Shown here piece by piece: positions 17,118 to 26,213 of a stretch of DNA of 64,000 nucleotides (position 1 is its first letter; each line of letters starts with the position of its first letter). The translations under genes were made by a program, and so were the position numbers. The notes below the pieces were generated by a model that was not told where the DNA came from, made no database searches, and worked only from the letters and a program-made list of their open reading frames with translations. Source of the DNA: Burkholderia glumae LMG 2196 = ATCC 33617 (GTDB lineage Bacteria; Pseudomonadota; Gammaproteobacteria; Burkholderiales; Burkholderiaceae); assembly GCF_000960995.1 (NCBI RefSeq), contig NZ_CP009434.1, positions 1,302,001-1,366,000 on the forward strand, read 5' to 3'.

Positions 17118-19199
17118 TCAGGCCAGCGCCTCGTTCGAGCCCGAAAGATCGCGCACGAGCTGCGCGAACGCGTCGGCAGCGAGCGGCCGGCCGAGCAGGA
17201 AGCCCTGCATCTCGTCGCAGCGCAGCGTCTCCAGCTTGTCGCGCTGCGTGACGGTCTCCACGCCCTCGGCCACCACATCCATGCCGAGCGAATGCGCGAG
17301 CGCGATGATCGCCGAGACGATCGCCGCGCCTTCCTTGCCGTGGCGGTCGAGCCCGCTCGTGAAGAAGCGGTCGATCTTCAGCTGCTTGACGCGAAAGCGC
17401 TGCAGGTAGGCGAGGCTCGAATAGCCGGTGCCGAAATCGTCGATCGCGATCTCGAAGCCGCCCTGCTGGAAATCGCGGATCGCGACGATGGTGCGCTCGG
17501 CGTCCTGCATCGCCATCGTCTCGGTGATCTCGAAGATGATCTGCTGCGGCGCGACCTGCTCCTGCCGGACGATCTGGAGCATCGCTGCGGCCAGCTCCGG
17601 CTGCGCGAGCTGGCGCGTGGAGAGATTGACGGCCACCTTCATCGGCGGCAGCCCGGCCTGCCTCCATTCGCGGATGTGCCGGCAGGTCTCGCGCACCACC
17701 CAGTAGCCGATCGCCACGATCTGCCCCGAGCGCTCGGCGATCGGGATGAAGTCGAGCGGCGCGAGCGTGCCGAGCTTCGGATGGCGCAGCCGGATCAGCG
17801 CCTCGGCGCCCGTCAGCGCGCGCGTATCGCTGCGGAATTTCGGCTGGAAGTGCAGCGAGAAATAGCCGCTGGCGAGCGCCTCGTGCACCGCCTTCTGGAT
17901 CTGCAGCGTGCGCAGCGCGGCGTCGTTCATGCCCACCTCGAAGAAGCGGTAGGCGCCGCGCCCGCCGCGCTTGGCCTCGTACATCGCCGCGTCGGCATGC
18001 TTGAGCAACGCGTCGACGGTCTCGCCGTCGCGCGGGTAGAGCGCGATGCCGATGCTCGGGGTGACCTGCAGCGGCTCGTCCAGGCTCCAGGCGCCGTCGC
18101 GCGTGCGCTCCAGCACGGTCTCGGCGATCACGCGCGCCTCCGACGCCGAGCCGATCCGCTCGGCCAGCACCACGAACTCGTCGCCGCCGAGCCGTGCCAC
18201 CGTATCGAACGAGCGCACGCAGCCGCGCAGCCGCTGCGAGAACGTCACGAGCACCCGGTCGCCGATCGAATGGCCGAGCGAGTCGTTGATCGCCTTGAAG
18301 CCGTCGAGATCCATGAACAGCACCGCGAAACCGCTGTGGCGGCGCCGTGCGGTGTCGATCGCCTCGGCGATGCGGTGGGTGAGCGTGCTGCGGTTGGGCA
18401 GCCCGGTCAGCGTGTCGAGCGTGGCGAGCCGCACGATCTCGCCGTTCAGGTTGGTCACCGTGCTGGCGAGCCGGCTGTTGCGTGCATCGATGCGCGAGAG
18501 CAGCAGCGTGGCGATCAGGATCACGAACGTGAACAGCGAGACGGTGGTGGCGAGCCACGCCGAATTGATGCCGGCCGCCGCGCCGCAGATGCTGCCCGGC
18601 AGGAACGTCGCCGCGGCCATGCCCGCATAGTGCATGCCGCTGATGCCCGCGGCCATCACCAGCGCCGCGCCCGCGCGTGCGCGTACGACCGCGCGCCGCC
18701 TCACGCTGCGCAGCCGCCGGGCGATCGCGAGCGCCGCCATCGAGGCCACGATCGCGATCAGGACCGATGCCGCGAACCAGCCCGGCTGGTAGTCGATGTC
18801 GGGCCTCATGCGCATTGCCGCCATGCCGGTGTAGTGCATGCCGGCCACGCCGAGCCCCATCAGCGTGCCGCTCGCCGCCAGATGCACGAAGCTGGCGCGC
18901 CGGCGCGTGGTGACGAACAGCGCGAGGTACGACGCCACGATCGCGAGCGCGAGCGAATAGCCGGTCTCGACGAGATCGTAGCCGAGCGGGATCGGCAGCG
19001 TGAACGCGAGCATCGCGATGAAGTGCATCGACCAGATGCCGGTGCCCATCGCGACGGCGCCGCCGACGAGCCAGGCGTGGCGCAGCGGCGAACGGCCGAG
19101 CAGCGCGATGCGGCCCGTCAGGTCGAGCGCGGTATACGACGCGAGCGTCGCCACCATGAACGACACCGCCACCAGGAGGAAATTGTACGAGCCGTGCAT
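17118..19199 (-). CDS. MHYT-sensor diguanylate cyclase/phosphodiesterase (GGDEF-EAL)
   Basis: A 693-residue inner-membrane c-di-GMP enzyme. The N-terminal 240 residues carry the MHYT sensor, with three M-H-[FY] repeats in membrane helices: IWSMHFIAML, VAGMHYTGMAAM and ISGMHYAGMAAA. This sensor is thought to bind a metal, perhaps copper, or a gas. A GGDEF domain follows with an intact active site (VARLGGDEFVVLAE), then an EAL domain with an intact signature (GAEALIRLRHP) and IDDFGTGYSSLAYL. Both catalytic motifs look complete, so both synthesis and hydrolysis are possible. Start at the ATG whose next residues are HGSYNF. Single gene. Confidence 0.95.
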   Translation of the reverse strand: MHGSYNFLLVAVSFMVATLASYTALDLTGRIALLGRSPLRHAWLVGGAVAMGTGIWSMHFIAMLAFTLPIPLGYDLVETGYSLALAIVASYLALFVTTRRRASFVHLAASGTLMGLGVAGMHYTGMAAMRMRPDIDYQPGWFAASVLIAIVASMAALAIARRLRSVRRRAVVRARAGAALVMAAGISGMHYAGMAAATFLPGSICGAAAGINSAWLATTVSLFTFVILIATLLLSRIDARNSRLASTVTNLNGEIVRLATLDTLTGLPNRSTLTHRIAEAIDTARRRHSGFAVLFMDLDGFKAINDSLGHSIGDRVLVTFSQRLRGCVRSFDTVARLGGDEFVVLAERIGSASEARVIAETVLERTRDGAWSLDEPLQVTPSIGIALYPRDGETVDALLKHADAAMYEAKRGGRGAYRFFEVGMNDAALRTLQIQKAVHEALASGYFSLHFQPKFRSDTRALTGAEALIRLRHPKLGTLAPLDFIPIAERSGQIVAIGYWVVRETCRHIREWRQAGLPPMKVAVNLSTRQLAQPELAAAMLQIVRQEQVAPQQIIFEITETMAMQDAERTIVAIRDFQQGGFEIAIDDFGTGYSSLAYLQRFRVKQLKIDRFFTSGLDRHGKEGAAIVSAIIALAHSLGMDVVAEGVETVTQRDKLETLRCDEMQGFLLGRPLAADAFAQLVRDLSGSNEALA

Positions 19200-19473
19200 G
19201 TCGAGACGTCGAAAACAGGGATGTGCGCAAGCTGGCGGCACGCGGCCGCCTCATCCGCAACGAAGCACGGCGGGCGATGCGAAATAGACCGGGTGGAAAC
19301 GACAGCCGAGGCGTGTTGCCCCAGGGGTTCCGCATCATAGCGCCGACCGGCGCCGATGCGGTTGCCAATCGGGCCGCGATCGGGCCGCGATCGGCCGCCG
19401 TGGCGCGCCGATGCGACAGTGTCGGCGCGCCACGGCCGACGGCAATGGTTGCGGGACTTGACGATTTTCGCGA

Positions 19474-19605
19474 TAGAATTGCGGCCGCCAAGCTCGGAAG
19501 CGGGTGAAAATCCCGCGCGGTCGCGCCACTGTGACCGGTTTCGCCGTCGTCCGACGGCGGTGCCGGAAGTCAGACCTGGGCTCGGTGCCTGCATTCGCCA
19601 AACGG
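19474..19605 (+). promoter_or_regulatory. Cobalamin riboswitch with -10 box
   Basis: A TAGAAT -10 hexamer (19474-19479) precedes the aptamer. Core elements in order are GGAAGCGGGTGAAAATCCCG at about 19496, the highly conserved CGCCACTGTGACCGG at about 19524, a variable hairpin, and the B12 box GCCGGAAGTCAGACC at about 19562-19576. These match the cobalamin riboswitch consensus very well. Adenosyl- or aquocobalamin binding normally shuts off the downstream operon. The first gene downstream starts about 450 nt later. Confidence 0.95.
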
Positions 19606-20055
19606 GGCGCGAAACCCCAGGAGATCCCGCGTGACTGATTCCGTCCGATTCCGTGACGCCGGCCGCCCGCGCGCGCGCCGTGCCGTCGCCTGTTCCGCAT
19701 TGATCGCCGGGCGCGCTTGCCGCGCCGTCGTGGAGCGCATCGACCGCCTGGCGGGTTCGACCGCGCCGCCGGCGCATCCTGCCTGCTCCGGCCCAGCCGC
19801 CTGAGCCGAGCGCGCCGGCGCGCTCGGACCGCTGCCGATGGCATGGCGGGACGGCCCGCATCCGAGCGTCGGGCGCGGGCCGTCCGACCGATTGCCGACC
19901 GATTGTCGACCGATTTCCGGCGGCATATGCCGGCCCGATGTGCGTCCGGGCCCTTGCCGGCACGGAGCGGCCCGACAGGCCGTGCGCGCCGCCGCGCGCG
20001 AGATCGCCCGCCGCTCTTGGCCGCCCACCCTGGCAACCCGCATTCGACCCACGAC
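19606..20055 (+). other. Long leader between riboswitch and TonB receptor gene
   Basis: No gene recognised, although a frame is open throughout. It contains an 11-bp perfect palindromic hairpin arm pair (19806-19827), a second hairpin (19849-19859 with 19875-19885, loop 15 nt), and three 11-bp tandem repeats of CCGACCGATTG (19884-19894, 19895-19905, and a near copy at 19906-19916). None is followed by a T-run, so an intrinsic terminator is not evident. Confidence 0.55.
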
Positions 20056-22254
20056 ATGACATACCGCCCGACAGCCTTCCGCCCGCCTTCCGCGCGCCGC
20101 CGCGCCTGCGCGGGCATGGTCGCCGTCGCCTCGCTGCTCGGCGCGCCGCGCGTCGTGCCGGCTGCCGCCGCGCCGGAGCCGGGCGAGGGCGGCACGGCCA
20201 CGGCGCTGCCGGCCATCGCGGTCGGCGCCAGGCGCCCGGGCGGCGCGGCCGGCGCTGCCGACCTGAGCACGCCGGTCGCCGCCGGCAGCCGGCTCGGGCT
20301 GGCGAGCCTCGACACGCCGGCCAGCGTCGAGACGCTCGACGGCGCGCGCCTGCGCGAGCGCGGCGACACCACCGTCACGCAGGCCGTCACGCGCGCGGCC
20401 GGCTTCGCGGCCGAGGCGGCCCCCGGCAACGGCGGCACGGCCGTCTCGGTGCGCGGCTTCGGCGGCCCCGAGTCGGTCACCACGCTCTACGACGGCACGC
20501 GCATGCTGGTGGGCGCGGGCACCGTGACGTTTCCGGCCGACACCTGGTCGGTCGAGCGCATCGAGGTGCTGCGCGGGCCGGCCTCGGTGCTGTACGGCGA
20601 GGGTGGACTGGGCGGCGTGATCAACGTGGTGCCGAAAGTGCCGCGGCGCGAGCGCTCGACCACGCTGCTGGCCGGCGCCGGCGCCTATGGGGAGCGGCGC
20701 GTGGCGCTCGACGCCACCGGCGCGCTCGCTCCGATGCTGTCGTACCGCTTCTACGTGAACGATGACCGCCAGCACGGCTGGCTGCCGCGCGGCGGGTCGC
20801 ACATGACCTCGGTGGGCGGCGCGCTCAAGCTCGACCCGAGCCCGTCGCTGTCGTTCACGCTCGACTACGACTTCGCGCGCCACAAGCCGATGGCCAACTT
20901 CGGCGTGCCGGTCGCGCATGGCGTGCTCGACACCGCGCTCGCGCGGCAGAACTACAACGTCGGCAACGCGTCGATCGCCTATTACGACCGCTGGGCGCGC
21001 CTGAACACGACCTGGCGCGCGAGGCCGGGCATCACGCTGCGCAACCGGCTCTACGCGATGCTGACCGACCGTCACTGGCGCGACTCGGAAAGCTACGCGC
21101 TGCAGGCCGACGGCAGCGTGCTGCGCAGCGACTACATCGAGATCCTGCACCACCAGCGGCAGTTGGGCGACCGGCTCGACGCGAGCTTCGACGGCCGCCT
21201 GCTGGGCCGCCAGAACCGGCTCGTGGTGGGCGCCGAGTTCAACGACGTGAGCTTCGCGGACAGCAGCAACTCGCCGTTCGGCGGCCAGTCGGTGGTGCCC
21301 GCGCTCGGCTTCGACCCGGGCCTGTTCTCGAGCCCCGATCCCACCGTGCCGGCGTTTCGCACGCATACGCACCAGGCCGGCGTGTTCGCCGAGGACCGCC
21401 TCGAGCTGACCCGGCGGCTCGCGTGGATCGCGGGCCTGCGCTACGACCATATCGACTATCGGCGCGACAGCTTCGCGACGCGGGCCGCCGGCGCCGCCTC
21501 GTTCGACAAGACCTTCGCGCACACCAGCTGGCGCACCGGCCTCGTGTTCTCGCTCACGCCCGAGCTCGCGCTGTATGGCCAGTACACCACCGGCACCGAC
21601 GGGGTGGGCTCGCTGATCACGCTGTCGAAGTCGAGCAGCGCGTTCACGCTGTCGACCGGCGACCAATGGGAGGCCGGCATGAAACAGGCGTTCGCCGGCG
21701 GACGCGGTTCGTGGACGCTCGCGTTCTACCAGATCGTCAAGCGCAACCTGCTCACCGCCGATCCGCAGCACCCGGACCAGACCATCCAGGTCGGCCGGCA
21801 ATCGTCGCGCGGCGTGGAGTGGACGGGCGCGCTGCGGCTCGGCGGCGGCTGGTCGATCGATGCCAACGCCGCGTTCCTGCGCGCGCGCTACGATGCGTTC
21901 GACGAGTCGGTGGGCGGCGCGAGCGTCTCGCGCAGCGGCAAGGTGCCGATCAACATTCCCCGGCAGACCGCCAACCTCTGGGTGGACTGGGCCTTCGCGC
22001 CGGGCTGGCGCGCGGGCGCGGGGCTGCGCTACGTGGGCTCGAGCTACGGCGACACCGCCAACACGGTGCGGATTGCGTCGTATACGCTGCTCGACGCGTC
22101 CGCCTCGTGGCGCGCCTGGAGGAACCTGACCTTGTCGCTCTACCTGCACAACCTGAGCAACCGCATCTACACGGAAACCAGCCAGAACGACGGCGGCGAG
22201 TGGCTGCTCGGCGCGCCGCGCTCGGGCGGCGTGACCGCCACCGTCACGTTCTGA
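20056..22254 (+). CDS. TonB-dependent receptor of the cobalamin-regulated operon
   Basis: A 732-residue outer-membrane receptor; the start at 20056 gives a signal peptide (RRACAGMVAVASLLG). The plug has TPASVETLDGARLRERGD, VSVRGFGGPESVTTLYDG and VEVLRGPASVLYGEG-like segments; the barrel ends in VTATVTF with a terminal Phe. By length and plug motifs it resembles siderophore receptors more than classical BtuB (about 600 residues). Yet it follows a cobalamin riboswitch and precedes a BtuFCD-like ABC set, so corrinoid uptake is the best guess. First gene of a four-gene operon; 10 bp to the ATPase gene. Similar to the truncated receptor at 1-844. Confidence 0.93.
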   Translation: MTYRPTAFRPPSARRRACAGMVAVASLLGAPRVVPAAAAPEPGEGGTATALPAIAVGARRPGGAAGAADLSTPVAAGSRLGLASLDTPASVETLDGARLRERGDTTVTQAVTRAAGFAAEAAPGNGGTAVSVRGFGGPESVTTLYDGTRMLVGAGTVTFPADTWSVERIEVLRGPASVLYGEGGLGGVINVVPKVPRRERSTTLLAGAGAYGERRVALDATGALAPMLSYRFYVNDDRQHGWLPRGGSHMTSVGGALKLDPSPSLSFTLDYDFARHKPMANFGVPVAHGVLDTALARQNYNVGNASIAYYDRWARLNTTWRARPGITLRNRLYAMLTDRHWRDSESYALQADGSVLRSDYIEILHHQRQLGDRLDASFDGRLLGRQNRLVVGAEFNDVSFADSSNSPFGGQSVVPALGFDPGLFSSPDPTVPAFRTHTHQAGVFAEDRLELTRRLAWIAGLRYDHIDYRRDSFATRAAGAASFDKTFAHTSWRTGLVFSLTPELALYGQYTTGTDGVGSLITLSKSSSAFTLSTGDQWEAGMKQAFAGGRGSWTLAFYQIVKRNLLTADPQHPDQTIQVGRQSSRGVEWTGALRLGGGWSIDANAAFLRARYDAFDESVGGASVSRSGKVPINIPRQTANLWVDWAFAPGWRAGAGLRYVGSSYGDTANTVRIASYTLLDASASWRAWRNLTLSLYLHNLSNRIYTETSQNDGGEWLLGAPRSGGVTATVTF

Positions 22255-22264
22255 GCCGCCCGCG

Positions 22265-23050
22265 ATGAGCCGCCTGCAGATCACCGAACTCGACTGGACC
22301 CCTGCCGCGCGCCGTGCCCGCGCGCTGTTGCGGCGCGTGACGCTCGACGCGCGGCCGGGCGAACTGGTCGGCCTGATCGGGCCGAACGGCAGCGGTAAGA
22401 CCAGCGTGCTGCGCTGCGCGTTTCGCTACGAGCGCCCGCATGGCGGCACGGTCGGTATCGGCGGCGACGACCTCTGGCGGCTCTCGCCGCGCCTTGCCGC
22501 GCGGCGCGTGGCGGTGGTGCTGCAGGACCCGCCCGACGCGTTCGGGCTGACGGTCGCGCAGGTGGTGGCGATGGGACATACGCCGCACAAGCGCATGCTC
22601 GACGGCGACACCGCCGACGACCTCGCGCGGGTGGCGCGCTCGCTCGCCGAGGTCGGACTGGCCGCGCTCGGCGAGCGGCCGTTCGCGACCCTGTCCGGCG
22701 GCGAGCGGCAGCGCGCGCTGCTGGCGCGCGCGCTGGTGCAGCGGCCCGAAGTATTGATGCTCGACGAGCCCACCAACCATCTCGACCCGCGCCATCAGCT
22801 CGCGCTGCTCGCGCTGGTCCGGCGCCTGCGCATCACCACGCTCGCGACGCTGCACGACCTGAACCTCGCCGCCGCGTTCTGCGCGCGGCTGTTCGTGCTG
22901 GCCGACGGCGAGATCGTGGCGAGCGGCACGCCCCACGAGGTGCTGACCGCGCCGCTCCTGAAATCCGTCTACGGCGTGGAGGCGATCGTCGACCGGCATC
23001 CGGCCGGCGGCTATCCGCGCGTGACGCTGCTCGTCGACGAGGACACTTGA
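22265..23050 (+). CDS. FecE/BtuD-type ABC transporter ATP-binding protein
   Basis: A 261-residue ATPase of metal-chelate/vitamin B12 importers. Walker A LIGPNGSGKTSVLR is near residue 40, the signature is LSGGERQRALLARAL, Walker B is VLMLDEPTNHLDPRH and the H-loop is TLHDLNLAAAFC. This is the arrangement of FecE/FhuC/BtuD proteins. It sits between the receptor (10 bp upstream) and the binding-protein gene (4 bp downstream). Role: energising transport across the inner membrane through the permease at 24066. Confidence 0.94.
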   Translation: MSRLQITELDWTPAARRARALLRRVTLDARPGELVGLIGPNGSGKTSVLRCAFRYERPHGGTVGIGGDDLWRLSPRLAARRVAVVLQDPPDAFGLTVAQVVAMGHTPHKRMLDGDTADDLARVARSLAEVGLAALGERPFATLSGGERQRALLARALVQRPEVLMLDEPTNHLDPRHQLALLALVRRLRITTLATLHDLNLAAAFCARLFVLADGEIVASGTPHEVLTAPLLKSVYGVEAIVDRHPAGGYPRVTLLVDEDT

Positions 23051-23054
23051 ACGC

Positions 23055-24065
23055 ATGAAGCCACGCATTGCGCCGCGACTCCGGCTGGGCCTGCCGGCAG
23101 CCTGGTTCGGCCTTGCCATCAGCATGGCCGTGCCGGCCTGCGCGGCCGGCCACTACCCGGTCACCGTCCACAGCTGCAACCGCGCCGTGCGGTTCGACCG
23201 CGCGCCGGCGCACGCGGTCAGCAACGACGTGAACCTGACCGAGATGATGCTCGCGCTCGGCCTGCGCGAGCGGATGGCCGGCTACACCGGCGTCGGCGGC
23301 TGGAAGACCGCCACGCCCGCGTTGCGCGCGCAACTGGCCGGGCTGCCCGAGCTGGCGCGCCAGTATCCCGCGCTCGAGACGCTGGTGGCGGCGGGTGCCG
23401 ATTTTTACCTGGCCGGCTGGAACTACGGCATGCGCGTGGGCGGCCCCGTCACGCCCGAGTCGCTGGCGCGCTTCGGCATCGCGTCCTACGAGCTGACGGA
23501 ATCGTGTTCGCAGGTGATGCCGCGCCCGGCCGCGTCGTTCGACGTTGTCTACGCCGATCTGCGCAACCTCGGCGCGATCTTCGACGTGGCGCCGCGTGCC
23601 GAACGTCAGATCGCGTTGATGCGCGCGCGCCTCGACGCGGTGGCGCGCGCGCTCGGGCCGCGCGTCGCGCCGATGCGGACCTTCGTCTACGACAGCGGCG
23701 GCGACAAGCCTTTCACCGCCGGCCGGCTCGCGATGCCGACCGCGCTGATCCGCGCGGCGGGCGGCGTCAACGTGATGGACGACCTGGCGCAGAGCTGGGC
23801 CGCGGTGAGCTGGGAGAGCGTGGTGGCGCGCAATCCGCAGGTGATCGTGATCGTCGATTACGGCGCCGAGACGGCCGAGCAGAAGATCCGCTACCTGACC
23901 GGCAACCCGGCGCTGGCCACCATCGACGCGATCCGCGCGCGGCGCTTCGTGGTGATTCCCTACGACGAGGCCACGCCCGGCGTGCGCAACGCCGAGGCGG
24001 TCGAGGCCCTCGCGCGCGCGCTGCATCCGGCCGCGTTCGCGGCGCGGCCGGACCGGGCGCGCTAG
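23055..24065 (+). CDS. Periplasmic chelate/corrinoid-binding protein (BtuF/FepB-like)
   Basis: A 336-residue exported protein with a signal peptide (MKPRIAPRLRLGLPAAWFG..., cleaved after ACAA). It has the class III binding-protein layout of two lobes joined by a long helix. Landmarks are VTVHSCNRAVRFDRAPAHAV, NLTEMMLALGLRERMAGYTG, LETLVAAGADFYLAGW, and in the C-lobe TFVYDSGGDKPF, GGVNVMDD and NPQVIVIVDYG. It hands the ligand to the permease encoded directly after it: the next ATG begins the base after this stop. A Cys near the mature N-terminus (HSCN) is unusual for the class but has been seen in corrinoid/metal binders (inference). Confidence 0.91.
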   Translation: MKPRIAPRLRLGLPAAWFGLAISMAVPACAAGHYPVTVHSCNRAVRFDRAPAHAVSNDVNLTEMMLALGLRERMAGYTGVGGWKTATPALRAQLAGLPELARQYPALETLVAAGADFYLAGWNYGMRVGGPVTPESLARFGIASYELTESCSQVMPRPAASFDVVYADLRNLGAIFDVAPRAERQIALMRARLDAVARALGPRVAPMRTFVYDSGGDKPFTAGRLAMPTALIRAAGGVNVMDDLAQSWAAVSWESVVARNPQVIVIVDYGAETAEQKIRYLTGNPALATIDAIRARRFVVIPYDEATPGVRNAEAVEALARALHPAAFAARPDRAR

Positions 24066-25130
24066 ATGCGGCGCGCGCGACGTGCCGAAGGCGGCGGGTG
24101 GCAGCACCGGCCGGCCGCGCCGTGGGCGGCGCGGCCGTGGCGTGCCGCGACGATCGGCCTGCTGCTGCTGGCCGGCTCGATGCTGGTCGCCACCGGCCTC
24201 GGCCCGGTGGCGATCGCGCCCGCCACCGTGGCGCGCGTGCTGGCCGCGCATCTGGGCGGCCACGCGGCGGCCGGCGTCGCACCCGGGCTCGATACGATCG
24301 TCTGGCTGATCCGCCTGCCGCGCGTGCTGCTCGGCGCGCTGGTGGGCGCGGCGCTGGCGATGGTCGGCGTCGCGCTGCAGGCGGCCACCGGCAACCGGAT
24401 GGTCGATCCGCACCTGCTCGGCGTCAGCTCGGGCGCCTCGCTCGGCGCGGTGGCGGCCACCGTCTGGTGCGGTGCCGCGTTCGGCTGGCTCACGCTGTCG
24501 GCGTTCGCGTTCGGCGGCGCGCTCGGCGCCACCGCGCTCGTGATCGCGCTGGGGGCGCGCGCCGGGCGGCTCGATTCGTCGCGGCTGCTGCTCTCGGGCG
24601 TGGCCGTGTCGTTCGCGCTGATGGCACTCGCGAACCTGCTGATCTATCTCGGCGATCCGCGCGCCGCGCAGTCGGTGCTGTTCTGGATGCTGGGCGGCCT
24701 CGGGCTCGCGCGCTGGAGCCTGCTCGGCGCGCCGGCGGCCTGCCTCGTCGCGGGCGGCCTGCTGCTGTTCGGCCGGCGCCGCGAGCTGAACGCGCTGACG
24801 GGCGGCGACGTGGCCGCGGCGGCGCTCGGCGTGGACGTCTCGGCGCGGCGCCGCGAGCTGTTCGTGGTCGGCTCGCTGCTGACGGCCGCCTGCGTCGCCG
24901 TGAGCGGCGCGATCGGCTTCGTCGGCCTGGTCGTGCCGCATGTGTGCCGGCGCCTGTTCGGCGCCGAGCACGGCCGGCTGATGCCGTTCGCGGCGCTCGG
25001 CGGCGCGCTCGCGCTGGTCTGGGCCGACGTGCTCGCGCGCACGCTGATCGCGCCCGACGATCTGCCGATCGGCGTGATCACCGCGCTGATCGGCGGCGCG
25101 CTGCTGGTGTGGCTGGTGCGCCGCGGGTAG
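24066..25130 (+). CDS. FecCD/BtuC-family ABC transporter permease
   Basis: A 354-residue permease with about ten membrane helices. Family motifs are IRLPRVLLGALVGAALAMVG, ALQAATGNRMVDPHLLGVSSGASLGA, and the cytosolic coupling region after AAAALGVDVSARRRELFVVGSLL and GAIGFVGLVVPHVCRRLFG. The start directly follows the stop of the binding-protein gene, so no upstream ribosome site is free and coupling is expected. It completes the receptor - ATPase - binding protein - permease set under the cobalamin riboswitch. Confidence 0.94.
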   Translation: MRRARRAEGGGWQHRPAAPWAARPWRAATIGLLLLAGSMLVATGLGPVAIAPATVARVLAAHLGGHAAAGVAPGLDTIVWLIRLPRVLLGALVGAALAMVGVALQAATGNRMVDPHLLGVSSGASLGAVAATVWCGAAFGWLTLSAFAFGGALGATALVIALGARAGRLDSSRLLLSGVAVSFALMALANLLIYLGDPRAAQSVLFWMLGGLGLARWSLLGAPAACLVAGGLLLFGRRRELNALTGGDVAAAALGVDVSARRRELFVVGSLLTAACVAVSGAIGFVGLVVPHVCRRLFGAEHGRLMPFAALGGALALVWADVLARTLIAPDDLPIGVITALIGGALLVWLVRRG

Positions 25131-25344
25131 GGGCAGGGCGGGGCGCGCGATCGCGGCGTTACGGCCGGGCGCCGCGCTTGGCTGGCCGCCATGGTGCCGG
25201 GCGATTTTGGCCGGCCTGCGGCCCGGCGCCGACGGTGCGAATCGCGCGCGCCGCAACGTCGGCGTTCGCACCCATCCTACAATGTCGGCGCCGGGACGCG
25301 CGCCGCTGCCCGGCGCCCGACCGCTTTTTTTCACCGGAGAATGG

Positions 25345-26091
25345 ATGATGTCGTCCGTATCGCATGGCCGGCCGCCGCGGCTCTACGTGTTCTCGGGGGC
25401 GGGGCTGTCCGCCGAGAGCGGGATTCCCACCTTCCGCACCGGCGACGGGATCTGGTCCAGCGCCAATCTCGACAAGGTCTGCAACTTCCTCACCTGGCGC
25501 CGCAACCGCGAGGCCGTGTTCGCGTTCTACAACGCGCGGATCGCCGAAAAGCGCGAGGCCCGCCCGAACGACGCGCACCGCATGCTGGCCGCCTGGCAGG
25601 AGGCCTGGGGCACCGAACGGGTGCGGCTCGTCACGCAGAATATCGACGATCTGCTGGAGCGGGCGGGCGCGCGGCAGGTCGTGCATCTGCACGGCGACGT
25701 GCATTCGCTGCTCTGCACCGCCTGCGATTGCCGCTTCCCGAAGGACGGCGAGCATTACCGGCTCGACACCGCCTGCCCGGCATGCGGCGATGTCGAGTCG
25801 GTCAAGCCGGGCGTGGTGTTCTTCAACGAGGCCGCGCCCGAATACGTGACGCTGCACCGGATGCAGCTCGAGATGACCGAGCGCGACCTGTTCGTGGCGA
25901 TCGGCACCGCGTTCCAGGTGGTCGGGCCGGAGAGCCTGCTGCCGCGTGAGCGGCGCCTTCGCCACGCGCGCAACTTCCTGGTCGATCCGCAGCCGAGCCG
26001 CCCGGAATGCTTCGGCCACGTCGAGGCGGTCTCGGCCAGCGTCGGGCTGCGGAATTTGCAGGCGCGCATCGAGGCCTTGATGGCCGAGTGA
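25345..26091 (+). CDS. Sir2-family NAD-dependent deacylase
   Basis: A 248-residue sirtuin that removes acyl groups from lysine using NAD+. Motifs: GAGLSAESGIPTFR (residues 18-31) for NAD, TQNIDDLLERAG (97-108), the catalytic His in HLHGD (His116), and a zinc ribbon with two CxxC pairs (CTACD and CPACG). The later GTS motif is GTA here, followed by an unusual QVVGPESLLPRERR stretch where most sirtuins have V.P. Two start ATGs are adjacent; CCGGAGAA upstream is the ribosome site. A TACAAT -10 at 25278-25283 gives it its own promoter after the transport operon. Confidence 0.9.
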   Translation: MMSSVSHGRPPRLYVFSGAGLSAESGIPTFRTGDGIWSSANLDKVCNFLTWRRNREAVFAFYNARIAEKREARPNDAHRMLAAWQEAWGTERVRLVTQNIDDLLERAGARQVVHLHGDVHSLLCTACDCRFPKDGEHYRLDTACPACGDVESVKPGVVFFNEAAPEYVTLHRMQLEMTERDLFVAIGTAFQVVGPESLLPRERRLRHARNFLVDPQPSRPECFGHVEAVSASVGLRNLQARIEALMAE

Positions 26092-26213
26092 TCCGGGGCG
26101 GCGCCGCGCCGGCCCGCGCGGCCTGGCATTTTTTCCTTTTCCCGCGCGCCGCTTCCGGCGAGTTTCCCTTATCCTGAAACCTTTCCGATGGTTTACAAGA
26201 AAGTGGGGGGCGG

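Noticed and set aside
25131..25344. Sir2 gene as fifth member of the cobalamin operon
   Set aside because: A 214-bp gap with its own TACAAT -10 box at 25278 argues for a separate promoter.
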